Shown here piece by piece: positions 1 to 6,740 of a DNA stretch of 18,155 nt; within the stretch, counting starts at the first letter, position 1, and each line of letters starts with the position of its first letter. The notes under the pieces are model-generated. The model worked only from the letters and a program-made list of their open reading frames with translations. It had not been told where the DNA came from and did no database searches. Source of the DNA: an uncultured Oscillospiraceae bacterium (GTDB taxonomy: Bacteria; Bacillota; Clostridia; Oscillospirales; Oscillospiraceae); NCBI GenBank assembly GCA_910583885.1, contig CAJUAC010000059.1, positions 1 to 18,155 on the forward strand. The letters run 5' to 3'. Both the position numbers and the translations under genes were made by a program.

Positions 1-111
1 TTTCTTTGTGATATATTTCTCTCTTTGTCCAGTTTCTTCTTGACATTTGCCGCAGAATTTCCGGCCCCAGGCGCTGGGGAGAAAAACATGGGGATGATCG
101 CATAAACACAC

Positions 112-140
112 TTGACAAAGCCCGTCCATTGGCCTAGAGT
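112..140 (+). promoter_or_regulatory. Predicted sigma-A promoter for feoB
   Basis: TTGACA at 112-117 is a perfect -35 box. It is followed by a 17-nt spacer and TAGAGT at 135-140, which matches the -10 consensus at 4 of 6 positions. The expected transcript start is near 147, giving a leader of about 40 nt before the feoB ATG at 188. I looked for a Fur- or DtxR-like iron box around the promoter and saw no convincing inverted repeat. The rest of 1-187 is a pyrimidine-rich, gene-free stretch. Confidence 0.7.
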
Positions 141-187
141 GAAGGGGCTGGAAAAGATATTGATGACATAAGAGAGGACCCGTTTTT

Positions 188-2641
188 ATGAAGGATACCG
201 CTATGACGCTCGACCAGCTGCGCGTAGGGGACAGCTGCATTATCAACCAGGTGGGCAATTCCCGTGGGGCGGTGAAGCGCCGCCTGATCGACATGGGGCT
301 CACCCCCGGTACACGCGTCAAGCTGATTAAGATGGCCCCCTTTGGGGATCCGATGGAGGTACAGCTGCGGGGGTATGAGCTGTCCCTGCGCAAGGAGGAC
401 GCCGCCCAGATCCGCGTCAGCCCCGCCGCCCCCAATCCACCGCCCCGGGACACTGTCTCCGAGAGCGCCTACCACCTGGGCAGCGCCTGCCACGGCGAAT
501 GTGCCCGCTGTTCCATGGGCTGTGCCAGCCCCAAGGACCTGGAGGCTATGCATCGCGCCCACCGGCACGAGCAGGAGCAGCATCCGAGCACCTATGACCC
601 CCGGGCCCACGATACCCGCCAGTGGAAGGTGGCCCTGGTGGGCAACCCCAACTGCGGCAAGACCACCCTCTTCAATGCCCTCACCGGCTCCAACCAGTAC
701 GTGGGCAACTGGCCCGGCGTCACAGTGGAGAAGAAGGAGGGGGAGGCCAAGCTGGGCGATGTGCGCTTTACGGTGGTGGATCTGCCGGGCATCTACTCCC
801 TGTCCCCCTATTCCATGGAGGAGCTGGTGGCGCGCAAGTTTATTATTGAGGAACAGCCAGACGCCATCATCGACATTGTGGATGCCACCAACCTGGAGCG
901 GAACCTGTATCTGACCATGCAGCTGCTGGAGCTGGAGCGGCCGGTGGTGCTGGCGGTGAACTTTATGGATGAGGTGGAGAAGCAGGGGGACAGCATTGAC
1001 TGCGGCCGCCTGGCCGCCCACCTGGGGGTGCCTGTGGTGCCGATCTCCGCCCGGGATGGGGTGAACATCGACCGGCTGGTCCAGGAGGCCCACCGGCAGA
1101 TGCATACGGGCCTGACGGTGGAGCCGGATGACCTCTATGACGACTTCACCCACGCCGTCCACCACCGGATTGGGGATCTGATCCATGACCAGGCCTATGC
1201 CAAGGGCATCCCCGCCCACTGGGCGGCCATCAAGCTGTTGGCAGGGGATGAGGAGGTGGCCAGGGATCTGGCGCTGGACCGGAAGACGCTGGAGCAGATT
1301 GACCGGATTGCCGCCGAGTATGAGTCCGCCAGCCCCCTGGGGGACCGGGAGACCCTCCTGGCGGACAGCCGCTACCAGTTTGTGGAGCGCGTGGTCCGCA
1401 GCGCAGTGCGGCGCAAGAGCAGGGAAGGGGAGCGGTCAGTCACCGAGCGCATTGACGCGGTGGCGACCCATCGGTATCTGGCGATCCCCCTGTTCCTGGC
1501 GATGATGCTGGTGGTATTCCTGCTGACCTTCAGCGGTCCCGGCGCGTGGCTCTCTGACGGCATCGCCTGGTTTGTGGAGGATATCCTGTGTCCCGGCCTG
1601 GCCGGATGGCTGGCGGCTGTCCACGCCCCTGGGTGGGCCAGCGGGCTGCTGGTAGATGGCCTGGTGGCGGGGGTAGGCGGCGTGCTGACCTTCCTGCCGA
1701 TGATTGCGCTGCTCTTCCTCTTTTTGTCCATATTGGAGGACAGCGGCTACATGGCCCGGGCGGCCTTCGTCATGGACCGCACCCTGCGCCATTTCGGCCT
1801 GTCCGGCAAGGCGTTCATCCCCATGCTGATGGGGTTTGGGTGTACAGTGCCCGCCGTCATGGGCGCCCGGACGATGGAGAATGAGAAGGACCGGCGGATG
1901 ACGATCCTGCTGGTGCCCTTCATGTCCTGCGGGGCCCGGCTGCCCATCTACGGTCTGATGACCGCCGCTTTTTTCCCGGCCCGGGCAGGGCTGGTGGTGT
2001 TTGGCCTGTACCTGCTGGGGCCGGTCATGGCAATCCTCTCGGGCCTTATCCTGAAGAGGAGCCTTTTCCAGGGGGAGCCAGCGCCCTTCCTGCTGGAGCT
2101 GCCGCCCTACCGGATGCCAACCTTGAAGAACATCTGGCTGCATGTCTGGGAGCGGGTGAGGGACTTCCTCACCCGGGCCGGCACCATCATTGCCGCGATG
2201 AGCGTGGTGGTGTGGTTCCTCCAGAGCTTCGGCCCGGGCCTGCACATGGTGGAGGATACTGCGGACAGCATCCTTGCTATGGTGGGCGGTGTGCTTGCGC
2301 CGGTGTTTGCGCCGATGGGCTTTGGCGTGTGGCAGGCAGCGGTGGCGCTGCTGACAGGCCTGATTGCCAAGGAGGCGGTGGTCAGCTCCATGAGCCTGTT
2401 CTATGGCTTCTCTCTGACCGACTATGCCGCCGCCGGCGCGGCCATGTCCGCCACCTTTTCTCCCGCTGCCGCCCTTGCGTTCCTGGTTTTCTGCGCGCTC
2501 TACACCCCCTGTGTGGCCGCGATTGCCACCATCCGGCGGGAGATGGGCAGCCGCAGCTGGACAGCCCTGGCCCTGGTGTGGCAGCTGGGCATCGCGTGGC
2601 TGGCGTCCTTCGCCGCCTATCAGATCGCACTGCTGCTGTAA
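188..2641 (+). CDS. feoB: FeoA-FeoB fusion, ferrous iron transporter
   Basis: GTP-dependent Fe(II) uptake protein of the cytoplasmic membrane, 817 aa. Residues ~6-77 are a FeoA (SH3-like) domain. Residues ~78-145 form a linker with C101, C105, C108 and C112 followed by a His-rich run (H122, H125, H127, H132). The G domain has G1 GNPNCGKT (152-159), G3 DLPG (198-201), G4 NFMD (258-261) and G5 SAR (287-289). From ~430 onward lie the hydrophobic Gate/core segments, including GFGCTVPAVMGAR, MSCGARLPIY and the C-terminal LYTPCVAAIATIRRE motif typical of FeoB. The start at 188 is preferred over the in-frame ATG at 203 because AGAGAGGA (171-178) sits 9 nt upstream of it. The gene stands alone with its own promoter and terminator. 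No separate feoA or feoC is visible. FeoA-FeoB fusions are known in Firmicutes; the role of the linker is open. Confidence 0.96.
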   Translation: MKDTAMTLDQLRVGDSCIINQVGNSRGAVKRRLIDMGLTPGTRVKLIKMAPFGDPMEVQLRGYELSLRKEDAAQIRVSPAAPNPPPRDTVSESAYHLGSACHGECARCSMGCASPKDLEAMHRAHRHEQEQHPSTYDPRAHDTRQWKVALVGNPNCGKTTLFNALTGSNQYVGNWPGVTVEKKEGEAKLGDVRFTVVDLPGIYSLSPYSMEELVARKFIIEEQPDAIIDIVDATNLERNLYLTMQLLELERPVVLAVNFMDEVEKQGDSIDCGRLAAHLGVPVVPISARDGVNIDRLVQEAHRQMHTGLTVEPDDLYDDFTHAVHHRIGDLIHDQAYAKGIPAHWAAIKLLAGDEEVARDLALDRKTLEQIDRIAAEYESASPLGDRETLLADSRYQFVERVVRSAVRRKSREGERSVTERIDAVATHRYLAIPLFLAMMLVVFLLTFSGPGAWLSDGIAWFVEDILCPGLAGWLAAVHAPGWASGLLVDGLVAGVGGVLTFLPMIALLFLFLSILEDSGYMARAAFVMDRTLRHFGLSGKAFIPMLMGFGCTVPAVMGARTMENEKDRRMTILLVPFMSCGARLPIYGLMTAAFFPARAGLVVFGLYLLGPVMAILSGLILKRSLFQGEPAPFLLELPPYRMPTLKNIWLHVWERVRDFLTRAGTIIAAMSVVVWFLQSFGPGLHMVEDTADSILAMVGGVLAPVFAPMGFGVWQAAVALLTGLIAKEAVVSSMSLFYGFSLTDYAAAGAAMSATFSPAAALAFLVFCALYTPCVAAIATIRREMGSRSWTALALVWQLGIAWLASFAAYQIALLL

Positions 2642-2654
2642 AATCGGGGGAGCG

Positions 2655-2689
2655 AAAAACCCGCCGTCCCAATGGGACGGCGGGTTTTT
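2655..2689. terminator. Bidirectional intrinsic terminator between feoB and upp
   Basis: AAAAACCCGCCGTCCC (2655-2670), an AAT loop and its exact complement (2674-2689) form a 16-bp stem whose outer arms are A5 and T5. It therefore reads as a hairpin plus U-tract on both strands. It lies 13 bp after the feoB stop and 65 bp beyond the upp stop, so it probably ends both convergent transcripts. Between it and upp (2690-2760) I see only a small CCAGG/CCTGG hairpin. Confidence 0.9.
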
Positions 2690-2760
2690 CTACAGAAAAA
2701 GCGGGCAGCTTTCTCCGGGAAAATGGCGGGATGGGGGATATTCCAGGGCTCCTGGCAGGC

Positions 2761-3396
2761 CTATTTTGTGCCAAAAATCCGATCCCCTGCGTCCCCAAGG
2801 CCGGGGACGATATAGCCTTGTTCGTTGAGGTGGCGATCCAGTGCGCCGCAGTAGATTTCCACATCCGGGTGCTCGGCCTGGATGCGCTCAATCCCCTCTG
2901 GCGCAGCCAGCAGGACCATCAGCTTGATATTGCTGCAGCCGTATTCCTTCATGAAGCCGATTGCTGCTGCGGCTGAACCGCCAGTAGCCAGCATCGGGTC
3001 TACAATCAGCACATCCCGCTCCGCCACATCCTTGGGCATTTTGCAGAAGTACTTCACCGGCTCCAGCGTCTCCTCATCCCGGTACAGGCCGATGTGGCCC
3101 ACACGGGCGGAGGGCACCATCCGCAGTACGCCATCCACCAGCCCCAGCCCGGCCCGGAGGATGGGTACCACAGCGAACTTCTTCCCCTTCAAGGTGGGGG
3201 CCATCGTCTTGCAGATAGGGGTCTCCACCTCCTTCTCCGTCAGGGGGAGGTTACGGGTGGCCTCATAGGTCAGCAGCATCCCAATTTCTGACACCAGCTC
3301 CCGGAAATCCTTGGTGGCGGTGTCCTTATCCCGCAGGATGGTCAGCTTGTGGGCCACCAGGGGGTGGTCTACCACATGTACTTTCTCATGATTCAT
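2761..3396 (-). CDS. upp: Uracil phosphoribosyltransferase
   Basis: Cytoplasmic pyrimidine-salvage enzyme that converts uracil and PRPP to UMP, 211 aa, the normal family length. The PRPP-binding loop VLIVDPMLATGGSA lies at ~129-142, with D133. The family motifs VPILRAGLGLVDGV, GHIGLYRDEETLEP and the C-terminal YIVPGLGDAGDRIFGTK, which contributes to uracil binding, are all present. The start is supported by AGGAGAG on the minus strand at 3403-3409, about 6 nt upstream of the ATG. It is the last gene of the minus-strand cluster. A 55-bp gap separates it from tsaB and contains a palindromic repeat that could lower read-through; no clear promoter of its own was seen. It ends at the shared terminator with feoB. 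Confidence 0.97.
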   Translation of the reverse strand: MNHEKVHVVDHPLVAHKLTILRDKDTATKDFRELVSEIGMLLTYEATRNLPLTEKEVETPICKTMAPTLKGKKFAVVPILRAGLGLVDGVLRMVPSARVGHIGLYRDEETLEPVKYFCKMPKDVAERDVLIVDPMLATGGSAAAAIGFMKEYGCSNIKLMVLLAAPEGIERIQAEHPDVEIYCGALDRHLNEQGYIVPGLGDAGDRIFGTK

Positions 3397-3427
3397 CGGC
3401 AGCTCTCCTTTTCGTATATCTGGTTAA

Positions 3428-3465
3428 ACGTTCTTTTTGATCCTTTTTCCTTCAAGAAAAAGAAT
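3428..3465 (-). repeat. Palindromic repeat, copy A (tsaB-upp junction)
   Basis: The core at 3440-3465 is an imperfect 26-nt palindrome. Read on the minus strand, it continues with GGATCAAAAAGAACGTT. It differs from the perfect palindrome at 12974-12999 (copy B, plus strand) at only 3 of 26 positions, and the flank GGATCAAAAA is shared in the same relative orientation. The tsaB stop codon (3452-3454) and its last codons lie inside the hairpin. It may act as a weak intercistronic terminator or RNA stabiliser, or be a dispersed REP/MITE-like unit. Confidence 0.6.
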
Positions 3466-4162
3466 AGTTGCCTTCCCGTTCCAGCCGTTCCCGCTCCGCC
3501 TGGCTCAAGCGCAGGTAGGAAATGGCAAGCTCCTGGGCAGGGACAGCCCCGCTGGGCCACAGCCGGCAAGCGGCCATGCCGACACCCACCGCGCTCTGCC
3601 GCAGCAGATGGGGCGGGGCTAAGCGGCAGGGGATGCCATGGGCGGCCAGGACGTCCCGGCACAGCTCTGCGCCGTCCCCAACAACTGTCAACGGGCCTTC
3701 CATCCCCTCCAGGTCTGCCACAGCCCCCTCCAGGGAGATGGTGCGGTCCTCCCGGAGGCGGTGGAGGGTCCCGCTCCCGGCCTGGAATACGGCGTTGTAG
3801 ATCTGCTGCCGCCGTGCGTCCATGGCGCATACCACAATCCCCTCCAGGTGGGCCAGGGGCCAGGCCATGGCCTCCAGGGTGGACACAGGGATACAGGGCT
3901 TTTCCGCCCCCCAGGCCAAGCCCTTCACCGCTGCCGCGCCGATGCGCAGGCCGGTGAAGGAACCGGGCCCCGCCGCCACCGCGATAGCGTCCATGCCCCC
4001 CAGGGACAGGCCGCTGTTTTGCAGCAGGGCCTCCACCAGGGGCAGCAGCGTCCGGCTGTGAGTCAGGCCGGTGGACTGCCAGGTGCAGGCCAATGGCACG
4101 CCGTCCTCCAGTACCGCGCAGGATGCTGCCTTGGCAGAGCTCTCCAGTGCCAACAGCTTCAT
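3452..4162 (-). CDS. tsaB: tRNA threonylcarbamoyladenosine (t6A) biosynthesis protein TsaB
   Basis: Non-catalytic ASKHA-fold partner of TsaD in the TsaB-TsaD-TsaE complex, which makes the t6A37 modification of ANN-decoding tRNAs in the cytoplasm. The 236-aa length fits. Seen directly are the N-terminal LALESSAKAASCAV strand-turn, THSRTLLP and the glycine-rich AAGPGSFTGLRIG motif near residues 63-76, all diagnostic of TsaB. The start overlaps the tsaE stop as ATGA (4159-4162), and GGGAGG precedes it, so the two proteins are probably translationally coupled. The last residues (SFS) and stop lie in the palindromic repeat at 3440-3465, which suggests that insertion or evolution of that repeat shaped the C-terminus. 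tsaD and rimI, frequent neighbours, are absent; upp follows instead. Confidence 0.95.
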   Translation of the reverse strand: MKLLALESSAKAASCAVLEDGVPLACTWQSTGLTHSRTLLPLVEALLQNSGLSLGGMDAIAVAAGPGSFTGLRIGAAAVKGLAWGAEKPCIPVSTLEAMAWPLAHLEGIVVCAMDARRQQIYNAVFQAGSGTLHRLREDRTISLEGAVADLEGMEGPLTVVGDGAELCRDVLAAHGIPCRLAPPHLLRQSAVGVGMAACRLWPSGAVPAQELAISYLRLSQAERERLEREGNYSFS

Positions 4163-4590
4163 CGGTCCTCCCCCCCTTCAATCACAATGCTGCGCCAGCT
4201 GCTGTCCTCTGCGCAGCGGTAGATCGAGACATAAACTGTCTCCGGGGGCAGCGCATTCGCCGCCCGCTCGCTCCATTCTACAGCACATACCCCGTCCCGG
4301 TCCAGATATTCCTCCCAGCCGATGTCGAAAAGGTCATCCTCATCGCCCAGGCGGTACATATCAAAGTGGAACAGGGGGATGCGGCCCTCATACTCATTGA
4401 CAATGGTGAACGTGGGGCTGGTGACCCGGCCTGTGCAGCCCAGCCCCCTTGCCAGCCCACGGGTGAACGCGGTCTTGCCCGCGCCCAGATCCCCCCGGTA
4501 GGCCACCACGTCCCCGGCACGGAGGCGCTGCGCCAGGGCCTCGCCCAGCGCCTCCGTCTCCTCTGGGCTGTGGGATAAATACTCCTCCAT
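4159..4590 (-). CDS. tsaE: t6A biosynthesis ATPase TsaE
   Basis: P-loop ATPase that drives the TsaB-TsaD cycle of t6A tRNA modification. With the start at 4590 it has 143 aa, close to the family norm. The Walker A motif GDLGAGKT is at residues 33-40. It is followed by the switch region with TSPTFTIVNEY, the HFDMYRL motif and the downstream VEWSER signature. A longer reading would add 15 residues from 4635, but those overlap the end of the deacetylase gene and lack homology-like character. ATG at 4590 has GGGGGAG about 8 nt upstream and begins 4 bp after the preceding stop, so it was chosen. It overlaps tsaB by 4 bp downstream. The family is essential in most bacteria, so its place downstream of three accessory genes suggests those genes are expressed constitutively. 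Confidence 0.95.
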   Translation of the reverse strand: MEEYLSHSPEETEALGEALAQRLRAGDVVAYRGDLGAGKTAFTRGLARGLGCTGRVTSPTFTIVNEYEGRIPLFHFDMYRLGDEDDLFDIGWEEYLDRDGVCAVEWSERAANALPPETVYVSIYRCAEDSSWRSIVIEGGEDR

Positions 4591-4594
4591 ACGC

Positions 4595-5941
4595 CTACTC
4601 CCCCAACAGCCCCGCCGCCAGGCGGAGGAATGCACCGTGCTTTACACTGGACCACTGCTCCAGGGGCGGCGTGCGGCCCAGGCGGGTGGAGAGGAGCTGG
4701 GCCGCCTCCACCGCTGTCACCGGGTCATCGGGCCGGAAGCGGCCGTCTACTGCCGCCATGGCCCCAGTCTGGACAGCCAGTACCGCCGCTGCCGCGTAGG
4801 GATGGCGATGGGCCACGTCCCGGAAGGGCGCGCGGGCAGCCCGCACTAAGTCGATACGCTGCTGGGCAGTCTCCCAGCCGTAGGCCATCATGGCCAGCTC
4901 CCCCCGGGTGAGCACCGCCTCCGGCCGCAGGGTGTTGTCCTGGAAAGCCACACACCAGCCCTGTCCCAGCAGTCGTTTCGCTGCCTGGCCGGTTTCGTCC
5001 TCCTGGGGGACATCCTGGAAGGGGGAGCGCTCCAGGAGCTCCGATACGGTCACCACCCGGTAGCCGTGGTCCGTCAGCAGGCGCAGCTGCTTGTCCAGCC
5101 CATCTGCCACCGGGGTGCGGCGGGCCATATTGAACCCGTCCTTTTGGAAGATGATCTGCCCGCAGAAGGCGTCCGGATCCTCCAGCAGCAGCTTCTCCAT
5201 AGGCCGCCAGGTGGCCTCTACCTCCGCCTCATAGGAGGCCAGGGGGAGCCACCCGGCCCCGTCGAAGCTGGCGGCCATGTACTGGTAGCCCATCAGGGCG
5301 TAAGCGTCGTAGCTGGTAAAGCCGCCCTTGATAGTGTCCACATAGTGGGGCGGGCGGGCCAGCCGCATGGGGTAGCCCCACCCGGTTTCCAGCGTCCCGT
5401 GGAGCCGCTTGAGATCCGCTACCACGGGCTCCAGCCCCTGCAGGTATTTCCTGCGGCCGTAGACCAGGGGCTTCCAGCCGAAAAGCACATGGGAATAGGT
5501 GTGGCTGGTGATCTCGTGGCCCCCTGCCAGCAGGCGGGTGATCAGCTCCGGGCAGTGGGCAGCACCGCCCTCACTGTCCTTACCGAAATCGGGGTAATGG
5601 TCGTAGGCCACCCCGCCCCAGGAGGCGGAGCCGTGCTTGCCCGCCCGGTCCGGGTAATTGGCGGAGGTATCCCCCACCACGTCAAAGGTGCCCTTGGCCC
5701 CGTAGCGCTCCAGTGTCTCCGCCAGCACCAGGGTCAGCGCTTTCCCGCGGAAATGGTCCGGCGAGGCGGGCAGGCGGCAGGGGCCGTCGTCAAAGGTCAT
5801 GGCGCAGACCCGCTCCTCTGTAGCCACCCGCTCGATGCGCCGGACAGGGGAGAGGTACACCGGCGTCCGTTCCCGGAGCTGGTCCTGGAATTGGTGCTTG
5901 GCCTTTTTGGCAAGGCCGATGCCTTTGGTAAGAAGGGACAT
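4595..5941 (-). CDS. NodB-type polysaccharide deacetylase with C-terminal SLH repeats
   Basis: 448 aa. Residues ~45-300 form a NodB-homology (carbohydrate esterase 4) domain. Motif 1 TFDDGP is at 49-54 with D51 and D52, and motif 2 HTYSH is at 147-151, supplying the metal-binding His pair. An ARPPHY stretch matches motif 3 and FDGAGW resembles motif 4. The usual LxH of motif 5 appears as IIFQKDGFN, so the usual His is not seen. Residues ~305-440 carry about two SLH-like repeats (SPFQDVP; FRDVAHRHPYAAAAV; FRPDDPVTAVEAA), which normally bind secondary cell-wall polymer. The N-terminus (MSLLTKGIGLAKKAK...) has no signal peptide or membrane segment, and an in-frame TAG five codons upstream rules out an extension. 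AGGAGG precedes the ATG. Such enzymes usually remove acetyl groups from peptidoglycan or other surface glycans; the real substrate is unknown. It lies between the PHP gene and tsaE. Confidence 0.85.
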   Translation of the reverse strand: MSLLTKGIGLAKKAKHQFQDQLRERTPVYLSPVRRIERVATEERVCAMTFDDGPCRLPASPDHFRGKALTLVLAETLERYGAKGTFDVVGDTSANYPDRAGKHGSASWGGVAYDHYPDFGKDSEGGAAHCPELITRLLAGGHEITSHTYSHVLFGWKPLVYGRRKYLQGLEPVVADLKRLHGTLETGWGYPMRLARPPHYVDTIKGGFTSYDAYALMGYQYMAASFDGAGWLPLASYEAEVEATWRPMEKLLLEDPDAFCGQIIFQKDGFNMARRTPVADGLDKQLRLLTDHGYRVVTVSELLERSPFQDVPQEDETGQAAKRLLGQGWCVAFQDNTLRPEAVLTRGELAMMAYGWETAQQRIDLVRAARAPFRDVAHRHPYAAAAVLAVQTGAMAAVDGRFRPDDPVTAVEAAQLLSTRLGRTPPLEQWSSVKHGAFLRLAAGLLGE

Positions 5942-5977
5942 GGGGGGATCCTCCTATAAAAGAAAGATGCGTACATC

Positions 5978-5996
5978 CCCCTCCCGGCGGGAGGGG
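5978..5996. other. Intercistronic GC hairpin between PHP gene and deacetylase gene
   Basis: CCCCTCCC (5978-5985) pairs with GGGAGGGG (5989-5996) around a 3-nt loop. It sits in the 67-bp gap (5942-6008). No U-tract follows directly on the minus strand, although a T-rich stretch (CTTTCTTTTAT) lies a little further downstream, before the AGGAGG site. It could be a processing or attenuation element that separates the first two genes of the operon from the rest. Confidence 0.45.
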
Positions 5997-6008
5997 ACGG
6001 ACTTCATG

Positions 6009-6740
6009 CTATAAGGGGCGGACAGTGTCCAAGGCGGCACAGTAGGCCACATAGGCCGCCGCCCTCCCCAGGCCCAGAGGGCCGCCCGTGCGGCGGGCTT
6101 TGGTCCACTGGGAGAGGCCCTTGCGCAGGCGGGGGGTGTTTCGGCACAGGACCGCCCGGCTCCTGCCCTCCAGGAGGGCCTGGCGGAGGCAATCCCGGGT
6201 GAGATGCTCCGCCTCCAGCTCGGTGTAGGCGTTACCAACCTCTGCCTTGTCGTGGGCGTCGCTGCCCCCCACGGCAGGCAGGCCGCGCGCCTGGGCCAGC
6301 CGGGCGGCCAAGGCGTTGGCGTCCGGTACCTTGAAGCAGGCCCGGGCATTGGCGCTCTCGATCCCGTCCAGAGGGAAGCGGAAAGCCTCCGGCGCGGCTC
6401 CAGGCCGGTGATAGGGGTGGGCCAGCACCGCCAGCCCCCCCGCGTCCCGGATAGCGGCCACGGCGGCCCCCGGCTCCGGCAGGCGGCCCAGGGCGTCCAG
6501 GGGGAGGGGACGGTCCAGAAACAGGCCCGTGATGTGCCCAATGCGTGTGGAGACTTCACAGGCGGGGATCAGGAGCACCCCCTCCAGGGTCTCCGGAACA
6601 CGGGTGCATAGGTTGTGATCTGCGATGGCCACAGCGTCCAGCCCGGCGGCCCGGGCGGCCCGGGCAATCTCCGGCAGGGGGGACCGGCCATCTGGGGAGG
6701 CGTCGGTATGGACGTGGAGATCCGCTCGAAACAGGGTCAT
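6009..6740 (-). CDS. PHP-domain metallo-phosphoesterase
   Basis: 243-aa stand-alone PHP-family protein, predicted to be a metal-dependent phosphoesterase in the cytoplasm. The complete set of PHP metal motifs is visible: DLHVHTD with H9 and H11, AIADHN, an acid and His in CEVSTRIGHITG, LAHPYH and GSDAHD. The family includes histidinol phosphatase and nucleotide 3'-5' phosphatases such as YciV/TrpH; the exact substrate cannot be read from sequence. The start is placed at 6740 rather than 6803 because it overlaps the upstream ATP-grasp stop as ATGA and has GGAGCGG just before it, and the extra 21 residues of the longer reading precede the first conserved strand. Translational coupling to the ATP-grasp enzyme suggests that the two act together. 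Confidence 0.88.
   Translation of the reverse strand: MTLFRADLHVHTDASPDGRSPLPEIARAARAAGLDAVAIADHNLCTRVPETLEGVLLIPACEVSTRIGHITGLFLDRPLPLDALGRLPEPGAAVAAIRDAGGLAVLAHPYHRPGAAPEAFRFPLDGIESANARACFKVPDANALAARLAQARGLPAVGGSDAHDKAEVGNAYTELEAEHLTRDCLRQALLEGRSRAVLCRNTPRLRKGLSQWTKARRTGGPLGLGRAAAYVAYCAALDTVRPL

Noticed and set aside
40..45. Second TTGACA upstream of feoB as a promoter
   Set aside because: The position 17 nt downstream is GC-rich (GGCCCC) with no -10 match; the TTGACA at 112-117 has a fitting TAGAGT.
1..187. Fur/DtxR operator or riboswitch before feoB
   Set aside because: An iron-responsive site would be expected, but no inverted repeat resembling a Fur or DtxR box and no structured leader could be identified by eye.
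134..1219. 361-aa minus-strand frame opposite the start of feoB
   Set aside because: It lies antisense to the FeoA and G domains, has H/L/G/Q-biased composition and no known motif.
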